DNA of 64,000 bases from Clostridia bacterium (GCA_030537495.1 JAUNMH010000006.1:1-64000), one strand, 5' to 3'; shown: positions 51,756-62,038, counted from the stretch's first letter. The notes: a model not told the origin generated them from the letters alone. Program-made: numbers and translations.

Positions 51756-54700
51756 ATGAAGTGGACTGATAAACAAAAGCAGGCAATTGAAGCGAGAAAT
51801 TCAAATATATTAGTAGCGGCGGCAGCAGGATCTGGAAAGACTGCTGTTTTAGTTGAGCGAATTAAGAGACTGATTATAGAAGATGGCGTGCCTATTGACA
51901 GAATGCTGGTAGTAACCTTTACCAACGCGGCAGCTGCCGAAATGAAAGAAAAAATCAGAAATGCCATATACAAAGAAATAGAGGAAAATCCTGAGCAAGC
52001 ACCGGCATTAAGAGAGCAGCTAAACCTGTTGACAAGAGCCAACATCAGCACATTCCATGCCTTTGCACTAGAAATTATCCGAACCTTCTTTTACAACCGT
52101 GACATTGAACCAAACTTTGCAATATGTGATGACTCTCAGAGGACAATCCTTAAAGAAGATGCAATGGACAACCTTATGGAAGAGTGCTTCGAAGAGGGAA
52201 AACCTGCCTTCCATGAATTCCTGGACAAATATAGTTCAAGCAGAAATCAGCGCAAGGTTAGAAATATAATTGACGACACATACAACTCCCTGCAGGCACT
52301 TCCTTACCCTTGGAAATGGCTAGACGAAAATATAGACGAACTTAGGAGAACTCCAGAGGAATACGAAGGTTCTCAATTAGAAAAACAGATAAACGCAATT
52401 CTTTTAAGAACTGCAGAAGAAATCTTAGAAACAGTAAAAAGGAGGGAAGAAATTCTATCAGGCTACGGCCTCGACAGACTCAGTCAGAAGGTTTATGAGA
52501 AAGAAATTTTGCCTCTGGAAGAGGCCTGGGACGGTTTTAGTAGAGATGGGGACATGAGCTACTTGAAGGGCGCCATTTTGCATTTCGAAACGGACCGCCT
52601 TACAGCTAACAAAGAGGAAAAAGAAATCTACGCTGACTGCAAGGGGCAGGTTCAGGATTTGGGAAAAACGGCGAGAGAGCTGGCTAAGGGCGTAGGCGAT
52701 TACCTGGATTGGGAGGTTTTGCGCCAGAGCATTGAGGACATGAATGCTACGGTGCCAGAAGCCGAGACCTTGAGAGAGCTGTTAGTGGGTTTTGATATAA
52801 GGTTTATGGCTGCCAAGGCGGAGAAAAATCTGGTGGATTTCGGCGACATCGAGCATTTTGCATTGTCGATTCTGGAGGACGAAGAAGTCAGTAATTATTA
52901 TAGGGAAAAGTTTGAGTACATTTTCATCGACGAGTACCAGGATACCAACGTTCTGCAGGAGGAGATTATTTCGCGAATTAAGCGGGATGACAACCTTTTC
53001 ATGGTTGGCGATATCAAGCAGAGCATCTACAAGTTCAGACTTGCGGAGCCGGAAATTTTCCAGCGAAAGTATGAAGAATATTCTCACGCTGACAAGTCCA
53101 TGAAAATCGACCTTAATCAAAACTTCCGAAGTAAGTCAGCCATTCTTCAGGGCATTAACGATATCTTTGAGGAAATTATGGACGGCTACGATGATGATGC
53201 CAGACTTTATCCAGGCATCGACTACGACGGACCGTATAATTACATGCCGCAGACAATTATTGTGGACACTGAGAATATGGCTGACGCGGACCCTAGCATC
53301 TTGGAGCTGAATAAAACAGAAATTGAGGCCCTTAAAGTTTGCGACATAATTGAAGACCATTTAGGGAAGCCTTTCTACGATCACAAGGCAGGCGTGGAGA
53401 GACCTCTCGAAAAACGTGACATTGTAATACTTATGAGAGGCGTGAGAAATTACGCAGGCACTTTTTATAACATATTGAAGAGCAGGGGAATCGATGCCTT
53501 TGTTGACGACAGCGATGGGTATTTTGACACTATGGAAATCAATGTTTTCCTGAATTTGCTTAGCGTAATCGACAACAGACATCAGGACGTGCCTCTAATT
53601 AGCGTGCTTCATTCAGAGATTTTTAACTTCAGTTCCTCTGAACTTGCACGTGTGAGGGCCCAGTTCAAGACAGGCTCTTATTGTGATGCTTTCATAGCTT
53701 ATAGCCGTGAGGGACATAATGAAGATTTGCGCAAAAAATGTATATCGGCGCTTAACGATATGACAAAATGGAAGGAACTTTCAGCGACTATGCCTCTTGG
53801 AAACTTCCTGTGGAAGCTGCTTACGGAAACCGGCTATTACATGCAGATGGGTAGTATGCCAGGTGGTGCACAGAGACAGGCAAATCTGAGGGTTTTGGTC
53901 GACAAGGCGGAAAGCTTCAGCAGCGACAGACAGGTTTCTCTATATGGTTTCATCAGATATATTGAGACGGTTAAAGAGAAAAAGGTGGACATTGGCCAGG
54001 TGAAGCTTCTTGGCGAGCAGGACGATTTGGTTCGAATTATGACTATACATAAGAGTAAGGGCCTTGAATTTCCAATGGTTATCGTTTGCGGCATGGGCCG
54101 CAATCTCAATTATACAAAAATGGAGGCCGGCGTTTCTATGCACAAGGACGTGGGTCTGGGTCTGACACTTGTAAACTATGAGGAAAAGTGGCTGAAAAAA
54201 ACTCTCATCCAGCAGCTCATCGCTCGCCGCGTGAAGCAGGAGGAAGTGGACGAAGAAAAACGTATTCTTTACGTTGCAATGACTCGTGCCAAGGACATTC
54301 TATACATGGTCGGCACCTCGCGTAAAACTGAGGATTTCACTGCCAACGCTGGCTTTAAGATCGGCGACAAAAACTATCTTAGCATGGTTGGCTTTACCCC
54401 GAACAAAACCATCATACCTGCAACAGCCCTTACTTATAGTGAAGAGGACCGTAACAGCAGGCCTGTAATTGATGAGCATATTCTCGATGACGAGACTCTT
54501 TCCAAAGAGCAGCGCGCAGAAATCCTTCGCCGCCTAAATTATTCATATCCTTACGAGGCGGCAACCCTGGAGAAACAGAAGTATTCCGTAACGGAGCTGA
54601 ACAAGCTACGTCGCCAGGCCGGTAATGGGGAAATCGCTGGAGCTGACGCCGAGCATGTGCGTGAGGTATCTCTAAAGGCGCCTAATTTCCTAGGCACCGA

Positions 54701-55226
54701 TCGCAAACTTAGCGCTGCTGAAAAGGGACTGGTTTACCATAGCATAATGGAGCATTTAGACTTTGGCAGAGCTGTGGACGAAGGCATGGCTTATGTGAAA
54801 GAAGCTGTGGAGGAAATGGTGACTCTGGAGGTTTTGACCGAGGAGGAGGCTGGCGCAGTGTGGCTGAAAAACATTTTGGACTTCTTTGGGACAGGTGTGG
54901 GACAGCGTGCGGCTGCGGCATTTAAATCTGGTAAGCTGGCGAAGGAGAAGCCGTTTGTGCTGAAAACGAAGCACGACGGCGATGAAATTTTGGTTCAGGG
55001 TATTATTGACTGCTTCTTTGAGGAAGAGGGCGGTTATGTGCTTGTGGATTACAAAACCAACTGGATTGATCCGTCAAAATCTCAGGAGGAAGAGTTTGCG
55101 CGCCTGCGCGAGACTTACGGCGAGCAGCTGCGAATTTACGCCAACGCCATTGAAAAGGGCAAGGGCAAGGCCGTGAAGGAAGCATACTTGTATTTGGCAA
55201 ATGCAGGGCTGGTTGTGGAGATGTAA
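51756..55226 (+). CDS. addA: AddA helicase-nuclease
   Basis: A 1156-residue UvrD-like helicase with a C-terminal RecB-type nuclease, which processes double-strand breaks for recombination. Walker A is 'VAAAAGSGKTAVLVERI' (near residue 20), motif II is 'YIFIDEYQDTN', motif III 'FMVGDIKQSIYKFR', and the nuclease motif is 'YVLVDYKTNWID' near the end. Somewhat shorter than typical AddA (about 1200-1240). In most Firmicutes addB lies immediately upstream in the same operon; here gpmI is there on the other strand, so AddB must be elsewhere or replaced. The downstream SNF2 gene is broken. Confidence 0.95.
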   Translation: MKWTDKQKQAIEARNSNILVAAAAGSGKTAVLVERIKRLIIEDGVPIDRMLVVTFTNAAAAEMKEKIRNAIYKEIEENPEQAPALREQLNLLTRANISTFHAFALEIIRTFFYNRDIEPNFAICDDSQRTILKEDAMDNLMEECFEEGKPAFHEFLDKYSSSRNQRKVRNIIDDTYNSLQALPYPWKWLDENIDELRRTPEEYEGSQLEKQINAILLRTAEEILETVKRREEILSGYGLDRLSQKVYEKEILPLEEAWDGFSRDGDMSYLKGAILHFETDRLTANKEEKEIYADCKGQVQDLGKTARELAKGVGDYLDWEVLRQSIEDMNATVPEAETLRELLVGFDIRFMAAKAEKNLVDFGDIEHFALSILEDEEVSNYYREKFEYIFIDEYQDTNVLQEEIISRIKRDDNLFMVGDIKQSIYKFRLAEPEIFQRKYEEYSHADKSMKIDLNQNFRSKSAILQGINDIFEEIMDGYDDDARLYPGIDYDGPYNYMPQTIIVDTENMADADPSILELNKTEIEALKVCDIIEDHLGKPFYDHKAGVERPLEKRDIVILMRGVRNYAGTFYNILKSRGIDAFVDDSDGYFDTMEINVFLNLLSVIDNRHQDVPLISVLHSEIFNFSSSELARVRAQFKTGSYCDAFIAYSREGHNEDLRKKCISALNDMTKWKELSATMPLGNFLWKLLTETGYYMQMGSMPGGAQRQANLRVLVDKAESFSSDRQVSLYGFIRYIETVKEKKVDIGQVKLLGEQDDLVRIMTIHKSKGLEFPMVIVCGMGRNLNYTKMEAGVSMHKDVGLGLTLVNYEEKWLKKTLIQQLIARRVKQEEVDEEKRILYVAMTRAKDILYMVGTSRKTEDFTANAGFKIGDKNYLSMVGFTPNKTIIPATALTYSEEDRNSRPVIDEHILDDETLSKEQRAEILRRLNYSYPYEAATLEKQKYSVTELNKLRRQAGNGEIAGADAEHVREVSLKAPNFLGTDRKLSAAEKGLVYHSIMEHLDFGRAVDEGMAYVKEAVEEMVTLEVLTEEEAGAVWLKNILDFFGTGVGQRAAAAFKSGKLAKEKPFVLKTKHDGDEILVQGIIDCFFEEEGGYVLVDYKTNWIDPSKSQEEEFARLRETYGEQLRIYANAIEKGKGKAVKEAYLYLANAGLVVEM

Positions 55227-55262
55227 ATGAAATGTAATGGGGAAAAAAGTAATGAATATTAG

Positions 55263-57654
55263 ATGGAAATTCTTGTTTGCCACAAAATACTGGAAAGAGG
55301 ATACGATTACTATGCCGAAGGCAGAACCTATGGAATGGAGGTAGCAAGAAGGAAACGGGTAGGGCATAGTACGTGCAAATATAGTGTATTTGGACACACA
55401 ATGTATCATGTTCAAATAGTAGTCGGCAGAGATTCTATTGAGAGCCTAAATTTAGATAAGATAACTGAAGGAATTTTCATTGGTGAGAATACACTGAAAG
55501 AAGCAAAAGAACTGATTCTTATGGAGAACTCAAAGTATGCATAGCTGAGGGAACATATCTCGATAATGAAGGCCGGGAAAGCAATCTGCAAGTTAGATTT
55601 TCTAGAGATGTTTTTGTCAGTAATGCTTGTGGTGTGATGGGATGTGAAAATTTTTCGTTTTTTTCAGATCAATATTATTATTTGTCACACAATGAGAATA
55701 ACGAGGAATTTAACAAAACCCCCGGCTTATATTACCCAGAATTAAAGGGAACACTTCCTCTATATGGCAGAACTCTAGATGCATTCTTTCATATGATGAA
55801 GGAAAAAACCTTCCCATTTGTCCGCAAAAGAAATAACCAAAAAATTAAAGGTATGGCGGGATGCTGTGAAAAATGTCCAGATATAGAGATTCAGATGGAA
55901 CCTGTCTAGGGCCCTTCTGAGGAATTTGACGGCATCATACTTAGGGGCGAACTCCCTAATATGGTAGACGGAACAGAATACAAATATTTTTTCAACGACA
56001 AAAATTTAAATCGCGCAGACCAGGATAAGCTGAATCTGCACGATTTGATGCGCGAAAACAATCATAGCAAAGAGATTCGATTTACTGTCGGACGTCGCAA
56101 CCTGCCAGAATTCTATTACCGCGTGCTACCTGAACTGGAAGAAATCGCCGAGATCAGCATCGTAGATGGCGACATAATCGAAAGCAACTTATCCCCTGAA
56201 GCGGAGTTTACATTCTTCCTTGATGCGGAGGATGGCGTGATGTCTTGCAAACCTGTGGTTCGGTACGGCGAGCATCAAAACTCACTCTTTGGGCTTGAGC
56301 CTGTAGTGGCGTCTGACGAAAATATGCAGACCCCGGTTTATGGTGTGTATCGTGACATAAGTATGGAAAGGGAAGTGCCAGAGGCTTTGCAGGGTACATT
56401 GCGTAATTATCAGGAATTTGGATATAAGTGGCTCAGAACAGTTGAAGATTATCGCTTCGGAGGCATCTTGGCTGATGATATGGGACTTGGAAAGACGTTG
56501 CAGATGATAGCGGTTTTGATCGCAGCGAAGGAAGAGGGGCGCATAGGCACGGCGCTGATTGTGACGCCTGCATCGCTTGTGTATAACTGGAGAGAAGAGT
56601 TTGGGAAGTTTGCGCCTGAGCTTTCTGTCAATGTCGTTGCAGGGACAAAGAGCGAGCGTGAGGCACAGATTGAGAATGCCGAGAACGTTGATGTCTTAGT
56701 AACTTCTTATGACTTGCTGAAACGTGATATTTTATTGTATGGGGAAAAGGAGTTCTCCCATCAAGTTATTGACGAGGCTCAGTATGTAAAAAATCACACT
56801 ACTGCGGCGGCTAAGTCGGTTAAGGCTATTAACAGCAAGGTTCGTTTTGCCCTGACTGGTACGCCTATTGAGAACAGACTGAGCGAGCTTTGGAGTATTA
56901 TTTTGCGTCGTTTGAAGCAGGACGTTCTCAATGATTTGCCTGACAAGAATGAGGAAATTTGCTATGTTCACTTATTAGACAAGCAGCAAAAGCTTTATGA
57001 TGGACAGGTTGTGCATATGAAGCAGATGTTGGAAGGGCAAAATGACGAAACATTTCGCAAGAATAAGATTGCAATCTTGGCTGAAATCACAAGGATAAGG
57101 CAGATATGTTGCGATCCGTCACTTTGTCTTGATAATTATGACGGGGAATCGGCTAAACGTGAGGCTTGCATAGAATTGTTGAAGAGTGCCATTGATGGTG
57201 AGCACAAGGTTCTTGTGTTCTCTCATTTCCGTTCACTTTTGGAACTTTTGGAAGAGGATTTACAGCGCGAGGGCATTGATTATTACAAGATTACTGGCGA
57301 GACAAAGAAGGAAGAACGTGTGAACCTTGTTAAACGCTTTAACAAGGATAAGAACCCAGTATTCTTGATTTCTCTAAAAGCAGGAGGAACAGGTCTAAAC
57401 TTAACTGGCGCTGACATTGTCATCCACTTTGACCCATGGTGGAATTTGGCTGCCCAAAACCAGGCACTGACCGTGCACACAGAATTGGTCAGACCAAGGA
57501 AGTTTCTGTCTACAAGCTTATTGCTAAGAATTCAATTGAGGAAAAAATTCTTAAGATGCAGGAAAGCAAGAGTGCCTTAGCAGACGAAATCCTCAGCGAA
57601 AGCACCGGCGGCTTAATGAGTATGAGTAAGGATGAGCTCCTAGAGCTGTTGTAA
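55263..57654 (+). pseudogene. Decayed SNF2-family helicase with SWIM-type N-terminus
   Basis: Once a large SWIM/SNF2 helicase, now in several pieces. The first 93 codons ('ERGYDYYAEGRTYGMEVARR') match the N-terminus but the Cys-rich SWIM motif is missing. A change of frame follows, then an in-frame stop at 55907-55909. The ATPase core is largely open: Walker A 'ADDMGLGKTLQMIAVL', 'VIDEAQYVKN'. After 'ENRLSELWSI' roughly 40 residues of helicase are deleted. A one-base loss near 57465 shifts the final part ('[20 protein letters not shown]') to another frame, closing at 57654. Four separate lesions make function very unlikely. Confidence 0.85.
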
Positions 57655-57743
57655 CAGGCGGTACCTCGAGAGACGAGGTATCGCAGGCGGTGTGCTTTTG
57701 CGTATCGCAGGCGGTACTCGCCATGAGTTTTTTGCAAAAAAGC

Positions 57744-57771
57744 TTGATTTTTCAGGCACTTGGTATATAAT
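57744..57771 (+). promoter_or_regulatory. Predicted promoter of the secreted protein gene
   Basis: TTGATT (57744-57749), 16-base spacer, TATAAT (57766-57771). Just upstream, GCAGGCGGT recurs three times between 57655 and 57718. Confidence 0.6.
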
Positions 57772-57826
57772 ACTTAATAGCGTATTGTCGTTTTTTAAGA
57801 GGTACTTAGAAAGGGAGCATATAGCA

Positions 57827-58621
57827 ATGAAAAATCATAGACTTTGGGCTTTGATGCTTTCTCTGGTGCTTGCCTTGACAATGAGTTTTGGCGGCATGGA
57901 GAGTGTATTTGCCGAAGAGGTTGACGATGAGCCGACTGATACTCCGTCAGTTCAGCTGGTTCCCGTTGAATCTGAAGATTCTACTTCCTCATGCTACGAA
58001 GTTGTGGTTTCGGAGAGAGGTTACCTTGAAATCAGTTTCCCTGCTGGTGAAGAGGACGTCGAACTGAGCTACGACACTAAGCTTTTAAACTACGAAAAAG
58101 AGTCTCTAGTTGGTGACGACTGGCAGACTATTACCGCTGAAATGGATTACACTGCATGCTATGGTGTATCTGCTGGAACTTATTATCTTGTAGTGAAGGA
58201 CGGCATATTGGGCGACGAATTACCCACAGCTGTTTTTGAACAGATTGATAATGAGAGTGGAAGCACTAAGGCTAAAGCTGTTTCGATTTTCAAAGGAAGA
58301 GCCGAAAAGGAAGGTGTCGTTATTGCTAAGCAGAAAGTCGGCACGTGCCAGTGGTACAAGTTCAGGGTAAACAAAGCTCAGAAGGTTTCTATTAGACTTT
58401 CTGGCAAGACTAATGGAAAGGGCCTGAAGTTCACAATCGTGAGCAAGAATGGTTCATCAGTTGTTAGAACAATCGATTCTGAAAATGCTGTCAGAAATGT
58501 AAGTCTATATTCGATTGTGAACAAGAAAGAGCAGAAAGTGCTTTCTCCAGGAACTTACTGGATTAAAGTTCAGAAGCTCGATGAAGCATCTAGTGGCTAC
58601 TATTCTATTAAATGGAAGTAA
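57827..58621 (+). CDS. Secreted protein of unknown function
   Basis: A 264-residue exported protein. The signal peptide is clear: 'MKNHRLWALMLSLVLALTMS' then 'FGGMESVFAEE', with cleavage likely after Ala ('VFA-EE'). The mature part is acidic at first and then has two similar beta-rich parts, the second ('GTCQWYKFRVNKAQKVSIRL' and 'LSPGTYWIKVQKLD') resembling the bacterial pre-peptidase C-terminal (PPC)-like domain, often found on extracellular proteins. No catalytic motif or anchor was seen. AAAGGGAG lies 9 bases from the start. Confidence 0.8.
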   Translation: MKNHRLWALMLSLVLALTMSFGGMESVFAEEVDDEPTDTPSVQLVPVESEDSTSSCYEVVVSERGYLEISFPAGEEDVELSYDTKLLNYEKESLVGDDWQTITAEMDYTACYGVSAGTYYLVVKDGILGDELPTAVFEQIDNESGSTKAKAVSIFKGRAEKEGVVIAKQKVGTCQWYKFRVNKAQKVSIRLSGKTNGKGLKFTIVSKNGSSVVRTIDSENAVRNVSLYSIVNKKEQKVLSPGTYWIKVQKLDEASSGYYSIKWK

Positions 58622-58630
58622 AAACTCAAA

Positions 58631-58662
58631 AATCCTCGAAGCATAGCTTCGGGGATTTTTTT
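58631..58662 (+). terminator. Terminator of the secreted protein gene
   Basis: AATCCTCGAAGC (58631-58642) pairs with GCTTCGGGGATT (58646-58657), one G-U, followed by seven T. Confidence 0.88.
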
Positions 58663-58695
58663 GTGGAAGCGCGCTTGGCTGCGACTGCCCACAAT

Positions 58696-58982
58696 TTTAC
58701 TGGATGTGTCACAAAGTGGATTCTGAGATGACGACGGGTACAATTTTTCTGTTAGACCGGCGAAAATCAATAATTTTTAAGGGGAAATGGCACTTGTTGC
58801 TGCAACGGTCGTGTTAAAAACTGGCAAAAACCGATAAAATTACCCACAATCGACGTAACTGTTGTTGAATGTGGGTAATGATAAATGTCTGATGCAGTTG
58901 TATGATTAATCCTTGAGGAAATTCGCAGAGCGAGTTGTACCCGTAGCTGCTGATAATTTAAGCTAGTGACACATCCAGTAAA
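58696..58982. mobile_element. MITE-like inverted-repeat element, family 2
   Basis: Ends TTTACTGGATGTGTCAC (58696-58712) and its exact reverse complement (58966-58982), 17 bp. A second perfect inverted repeat ACGGGTACAA (58734-58743) and TTGTACCCGT (58935-58944) begins exactly 38 bp inside each end, the same plan as family 1 but with different sequence. Length 287 bp, no gene. It abuts the stop codon of the TetR gene. Confidence 0.75.
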
Positions 58983-58985
58983 TTT

Positions 58986-59561
58986 CTACTTTGCAAAAAG
59001 CTCGGCCACTTTCTTTGTATCAGCAATGAATCGTTCAATGTCGATGTCCTTGTTGCCCAAGTGCTTTTGAAGCAAGAGTCCATCTGAAATAACTAGAAGT
59101 AGCCATGCAATATACTCCGGATCCAAGTCGGAATCTTCAGAAATTGCACGTTCTGAAATTTTTTCCGCAATTAAGCTGGCGAATTTTCTATATCTCGCAT
59201 TAAGCATTTCTTTTAATTGATCATTTCCTGAAACAGCCTCAAATATGAAGTGAATCCTCATATCGATTTCATTAGTATCACGCTGCAAAACGTACATAAC
59301 CAAGCGCGGCAGTGATGTGTCCTTAGCCGCGTTGGATGTCCAGTCTATAAATTCCTGCCATTGTTCATCTAAATATTTATCCATTATATAAAGAAGCATG
59401 GAGTCTTTGCTTTTAAAGTGATAATAAAGAGTGCCTTTGGAAATCCCTGCTTCACTTGCAATTTCTGAAGTGGAAATCTCTGCAAAGGACTTTGAAATCA
59501 TAAGTTTTTCCAATGCTTCCGTTATTAATTCTTTTACATTATCCTTTCTTGGGGCTGCCAT
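58986..59561 (-). CDS. TetR/AcrR family transcriptional regulator
   Basis: A 191-residue repressor. The N-terminal helix-turn-helix is textbook: 'FAEISTSEIASEAGISKGTL' then 'YYHFKSKDSMLLYIMDKYL' (residues about 22-62), and the all-helical ligand domain follows. The ligand is unknown. It is divergent from the flavoprotein operon at 60173, whose promoter carries a palindrome at 59977-59998 of TetR type, so that operon is its likely target. The start has AGGAGGAC upstream on the minus strand. Confidence 0.93.
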   Translation of the reverse strand: MAAPRKDNVKELITEALEKLMISKSFAEISTSEIASEAGISKGTLYYHFKSKDSMLLYIMDKYLDEQWQEFIDWTSNAAKDTSLPRLVMYVLQRDTNEIDMRIHFIFEAVSGNDQLKEMLNARYRKFASLIAEKISERAISEDSDLDPEYIAWLLLVISDGLLLQKHLGNKDIDIERFIADTKKVAELFAK

Positions 59562-59622
59562 AAGTCCTCCTATGTTTATGTGCTATTTTGTTTGCTACGC
59601 AACCTTGTTGCGGGCGTTGGCA

Positions 59623-59900
59623 ATTCTATCATTTCTAGGACATTTGATGATTTTCTAGTCTACAGTACCAAAATCATGAAAAGTACCAGTCAATCAGAGC
59701 TGAAAATTCCCATTATTTAACATCCAAACTTATTTGGCGTATCCTGATATCTAAGTTTTTCTTATTTTAGGACGATAATAATGTTTAAAAATGTAAAGAT
59801 ATCCAAATCATTCCTGAAAATTTCCTCGTATCGCAAATAGACGTGCTATCTTTTGGTACTGGATAGGTCATAAACCTGAAATGTGCCATAAATGATAGAT
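59623..59900. mobile_element. MITE-like inverted-repeat element, family 1, copy C
   Basis: Ends ATTCTATCATTTCTAGGACA and ATGTGCCATAAATGATAGAT, slightly diverged inverted repeats; inner pair CAGTACCAAAA (59663-59673) and TTTTGGTACTGG (59851-59862). About 273 bp between CTATC and GATAG. It lies between the TetR gene and its putative target promoter. Confidence 0.72.
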
Positions 59901-59934
59901 CTCACTATCAGATACTATTATATATGTTTTCTCG

Positions 59935-59998
59935 TTGACTGAAAACAGGAATTTTGGTATCATATTTGTATAGAAATAGTCGGTTAATTGACCGACTA
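59935..59998 (+). promoter_or_regulatory. Promoter and palindromic operator of the flavoprotein operon
   Basis: TTGACT (59935-59940), 17-base spacer, TATCAT (59958-59963). TAGTCGGT (59977-59984) and ACCGACTA (59991-59998) form an 8-bp inverted repeat with a 6-base centre, starting about 7 bases after the expected transcription start, where a TetR repressor would block elongation or initiation. The leader to the first gene is about 200 bases with no clear feature. Confidence 0.68.
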
Positions 59999-60172
59999 CG
60001 GGCGGAGGCGCGGAGTTACAGACTATTGAGGGTTAGACCTTAGTAGAATTCAAGGCATTGCAAGTGCCCCAGCATGCGCCATGGCGGTACGCATCAATGG
60101 CGCACAGCAGGGATCAGGCGCTAAGGAAGGGTGACAAGTGCCACAGCAGTTTCACGGAATGGAGATGATTTT

Positions 60173-62017
60173 TTGAAGCTAGAAAAAAAGCTAAATAATA
60201 CATTAAGAGATGCACGGCAGAAATACGGAGAAAGCGTTAACGTGCATGTTGAGGATAGATCAATAATTGTTGAAGGAGTCCTGGACACCTGGCAGGATGC
60301 TGTGGATTTATGCAGCATGTTCGCAGAAGTTAGCACTAGCGCCGGTAAAGGCAACTGTGCGTCAGACGCCGACACGAATCAAGGCACAGGTAGCAGTGCG
60401 CAGGCAGAAGGACGCAGGCATAATAGAGTACGCGGCTGCGGACCCATTGCCAGACACGCGGGCGGCTACCATGTTGTAAACAACACCACGGTAAAGGGCC
60501 TTGAAAAAGAGGAAATCAGATTGCCAAAAGTCAGGGATAATAGTCTGGAAGGTGAACACCCTGATGTGCTCATAATTGGCGGCGGAATTTCCGGAGCTTC
60601 AATTGCTAGAGAACTGATGAAGTGGAAACTAGATGTGCTACTTGTAGATAAGGAAGCAGATGTGGCGTTGCATGCGTCAGGCAGAAATGATGGAGAAGTT
60701 CATCCTGGAGTGGACCTGGGCAAGGGAACATTGAAGCAGGAATATGTGGTAAAAGCAAACAGAATGTTCGACCAGGTTTGCAGTGAGCTGAGCGTGCCGT
60801 TTAAGCGAGTTGGGCAGTTTGTTGGTTTTTTCGATAAGAAATTATATTTGCCAATTAAGATGTTCGCATTCCAGAGAAAACACCTTTGTGGAGTTGACGA
60901 TACAGTGGTTCTGAGCAAGGCAAAGATGAAGGAAATGGAGCCATCATTAAGTGATGATTTCCAGTTTGCCCTTTACAATCCATACGCGGGTTCAGTTTCC
61001 CCATACGAGTTGACCATTGCATATGCAGAAAATGCGTGCACTAATGGCGCGAGAGTTTCCTTAGAAACAGCGGTCCTGGATATGGATGTTTCCAATGGGA
61101 AAATCAATAGCGTAAAAACAAATAGGGGCACAATTTACCCTAAGCTTGTAATCAACGCTGCGGGAGTTTTTTCAGAAGATATTGCGGCAATGGCAAAAGA
61201 TAGGTTTTTCTCCATACATCCAAGACGCGGAACCAATTCCATTTTAGATAAAAATAAAGGAAAAAGTTTCGGTACTATTGCTTCGTGGAAGACCCTAGGC
61301 GGAGCCCATGCACACACAAAGGGTGGCGGAATCGTCCATACGGTTAGCGACAACTTGCTCATCGGTCCTGATGCAATAGAGACTCACGAAAAGGAAAATT
61401 TCGAGACACGTCAGGAGTCCATTGACAATATATTTGAAAAGCAAAAGAAGACATGGAAGGATCTGTCCGAAAACGATATAATCACATATTTTACAGGAGT
61501 TAGAGCAGCGACCTTCGAGGAGGATTACGTAATTGAGGCCGGTCGAAAGACCCACAACCTGATTCACTGCGCCGGCATTCAGTCGCCGGGGCTGACGACG
61601 GCACCGGTTGTAGCCATTGACGTTGCAAAGTTAGCCGTGGACACACTGGCAGCACACGGCGAGCAGATTCACACAAATGCCAACTTCGACTCAGTCCGCA
61701 AGGGTATCCCAAAGGTATCAAAACTCACTAAGGAAGAGAGAGCTGCCTTGATTAAGGAAAACCCAGACTACGGAAAAATCGTCTGCAGATGCGAGGAAAT
61801 CAGTAAGGGAGAAATCCTAGATGCCCTTCGCTCACCATTAGGTGTGTGCTCAGTAGATGGCGTGAAAAAGCGCGTACGTCCGGGAATGGGCAGATGCCAG
61901 GGCGGATTCTGCATGCCACTTGTAAGCAAGATTATAAGTGAAGAACTAGAAATTCCGTTAGAGGAAGTCTATAAAAACAACAGTGACAGCGTCATAACCT
62001 ATGGTAAAATTAAGTAA
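60173..62017 (+). CDS. GlpA-like FAD-dependent oxidoreductase with [2Fe-2S] domain
   Basis: About 614 residues in three parts. Residues 1-55 ('KLNNTLRDARQKYGESVNVH', 'IIVEGVLDTWQDAVDL') look like a small BON-type fold not usual for the family, followed by a low-complexity linker. Residues about 130-500 are the DAO-type flavoprotein with 'VLIIGGGISGASIARELMKW' as FAD loop. The end has the BFD-type cluster site CRCEEI ... CQGGFC. This resembles anaerobic glycerol-3-phosphate dehydrogenase GlpA or related dehydrogenases. TTG 60173 is chosen (GGAG 10 bases upstream); GTG 60131 is possible but its site abuts it. Confidence 0.85.
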   Translation: MKLEKKLNNTLRDARQKYGESVNVHVEDRSIIVEGVLDTWQDAVDLCSMFAEVSTSAGKGNCASDADTNQGTGSSAQAEGRRHNRVRGCGPIARHAGGYHVVNNTTVKGLEKEEIRLPKVRDNSLEGEHPDVLIIGGGISGASIARELMKWKLDVLLVDKEADVALHASGRNDGEVHPGVDLGKGTLKQEYVVKANRMFDQVCSELSVPFKRVGQFVGFFDKKLYLPIKMFAFQRKHLCGVDDTVVLSKAKMKEMEPSLSDDFQFALYNPYAGSVSPYELTIAYAENACTNGARVSLETAVLDMDVSNGKINSVKTNRGTIYPKLVINAAGVFSEDIAAMAKDRFFSIHPRRGTNSILDKNKGKSFGTIASWKTLGGAHAHTKGGGIVHTVSDNLLIGPDAIETHEKENFETRQESIDNIFEKQKKTWKDLSENDIITYFTGVRAATFEEDYVIEAGRKTHNLIHCAGIQSPGLTTAPVVAIDVAKLAVDTLAAHGEQIHTNANFDSVRKGIPKVSKLTKEERAALIKENPDYGKIVCRCEEISKGEILDALRSPLGVCSVDGVKKRVRPGMGRCQGGFCMPLVSKIISEELEIPLEEVYKNNSDSVITYGKIK

Positions 62018-62038
62018 GAGCAGAGAAGGTTTGAATAG

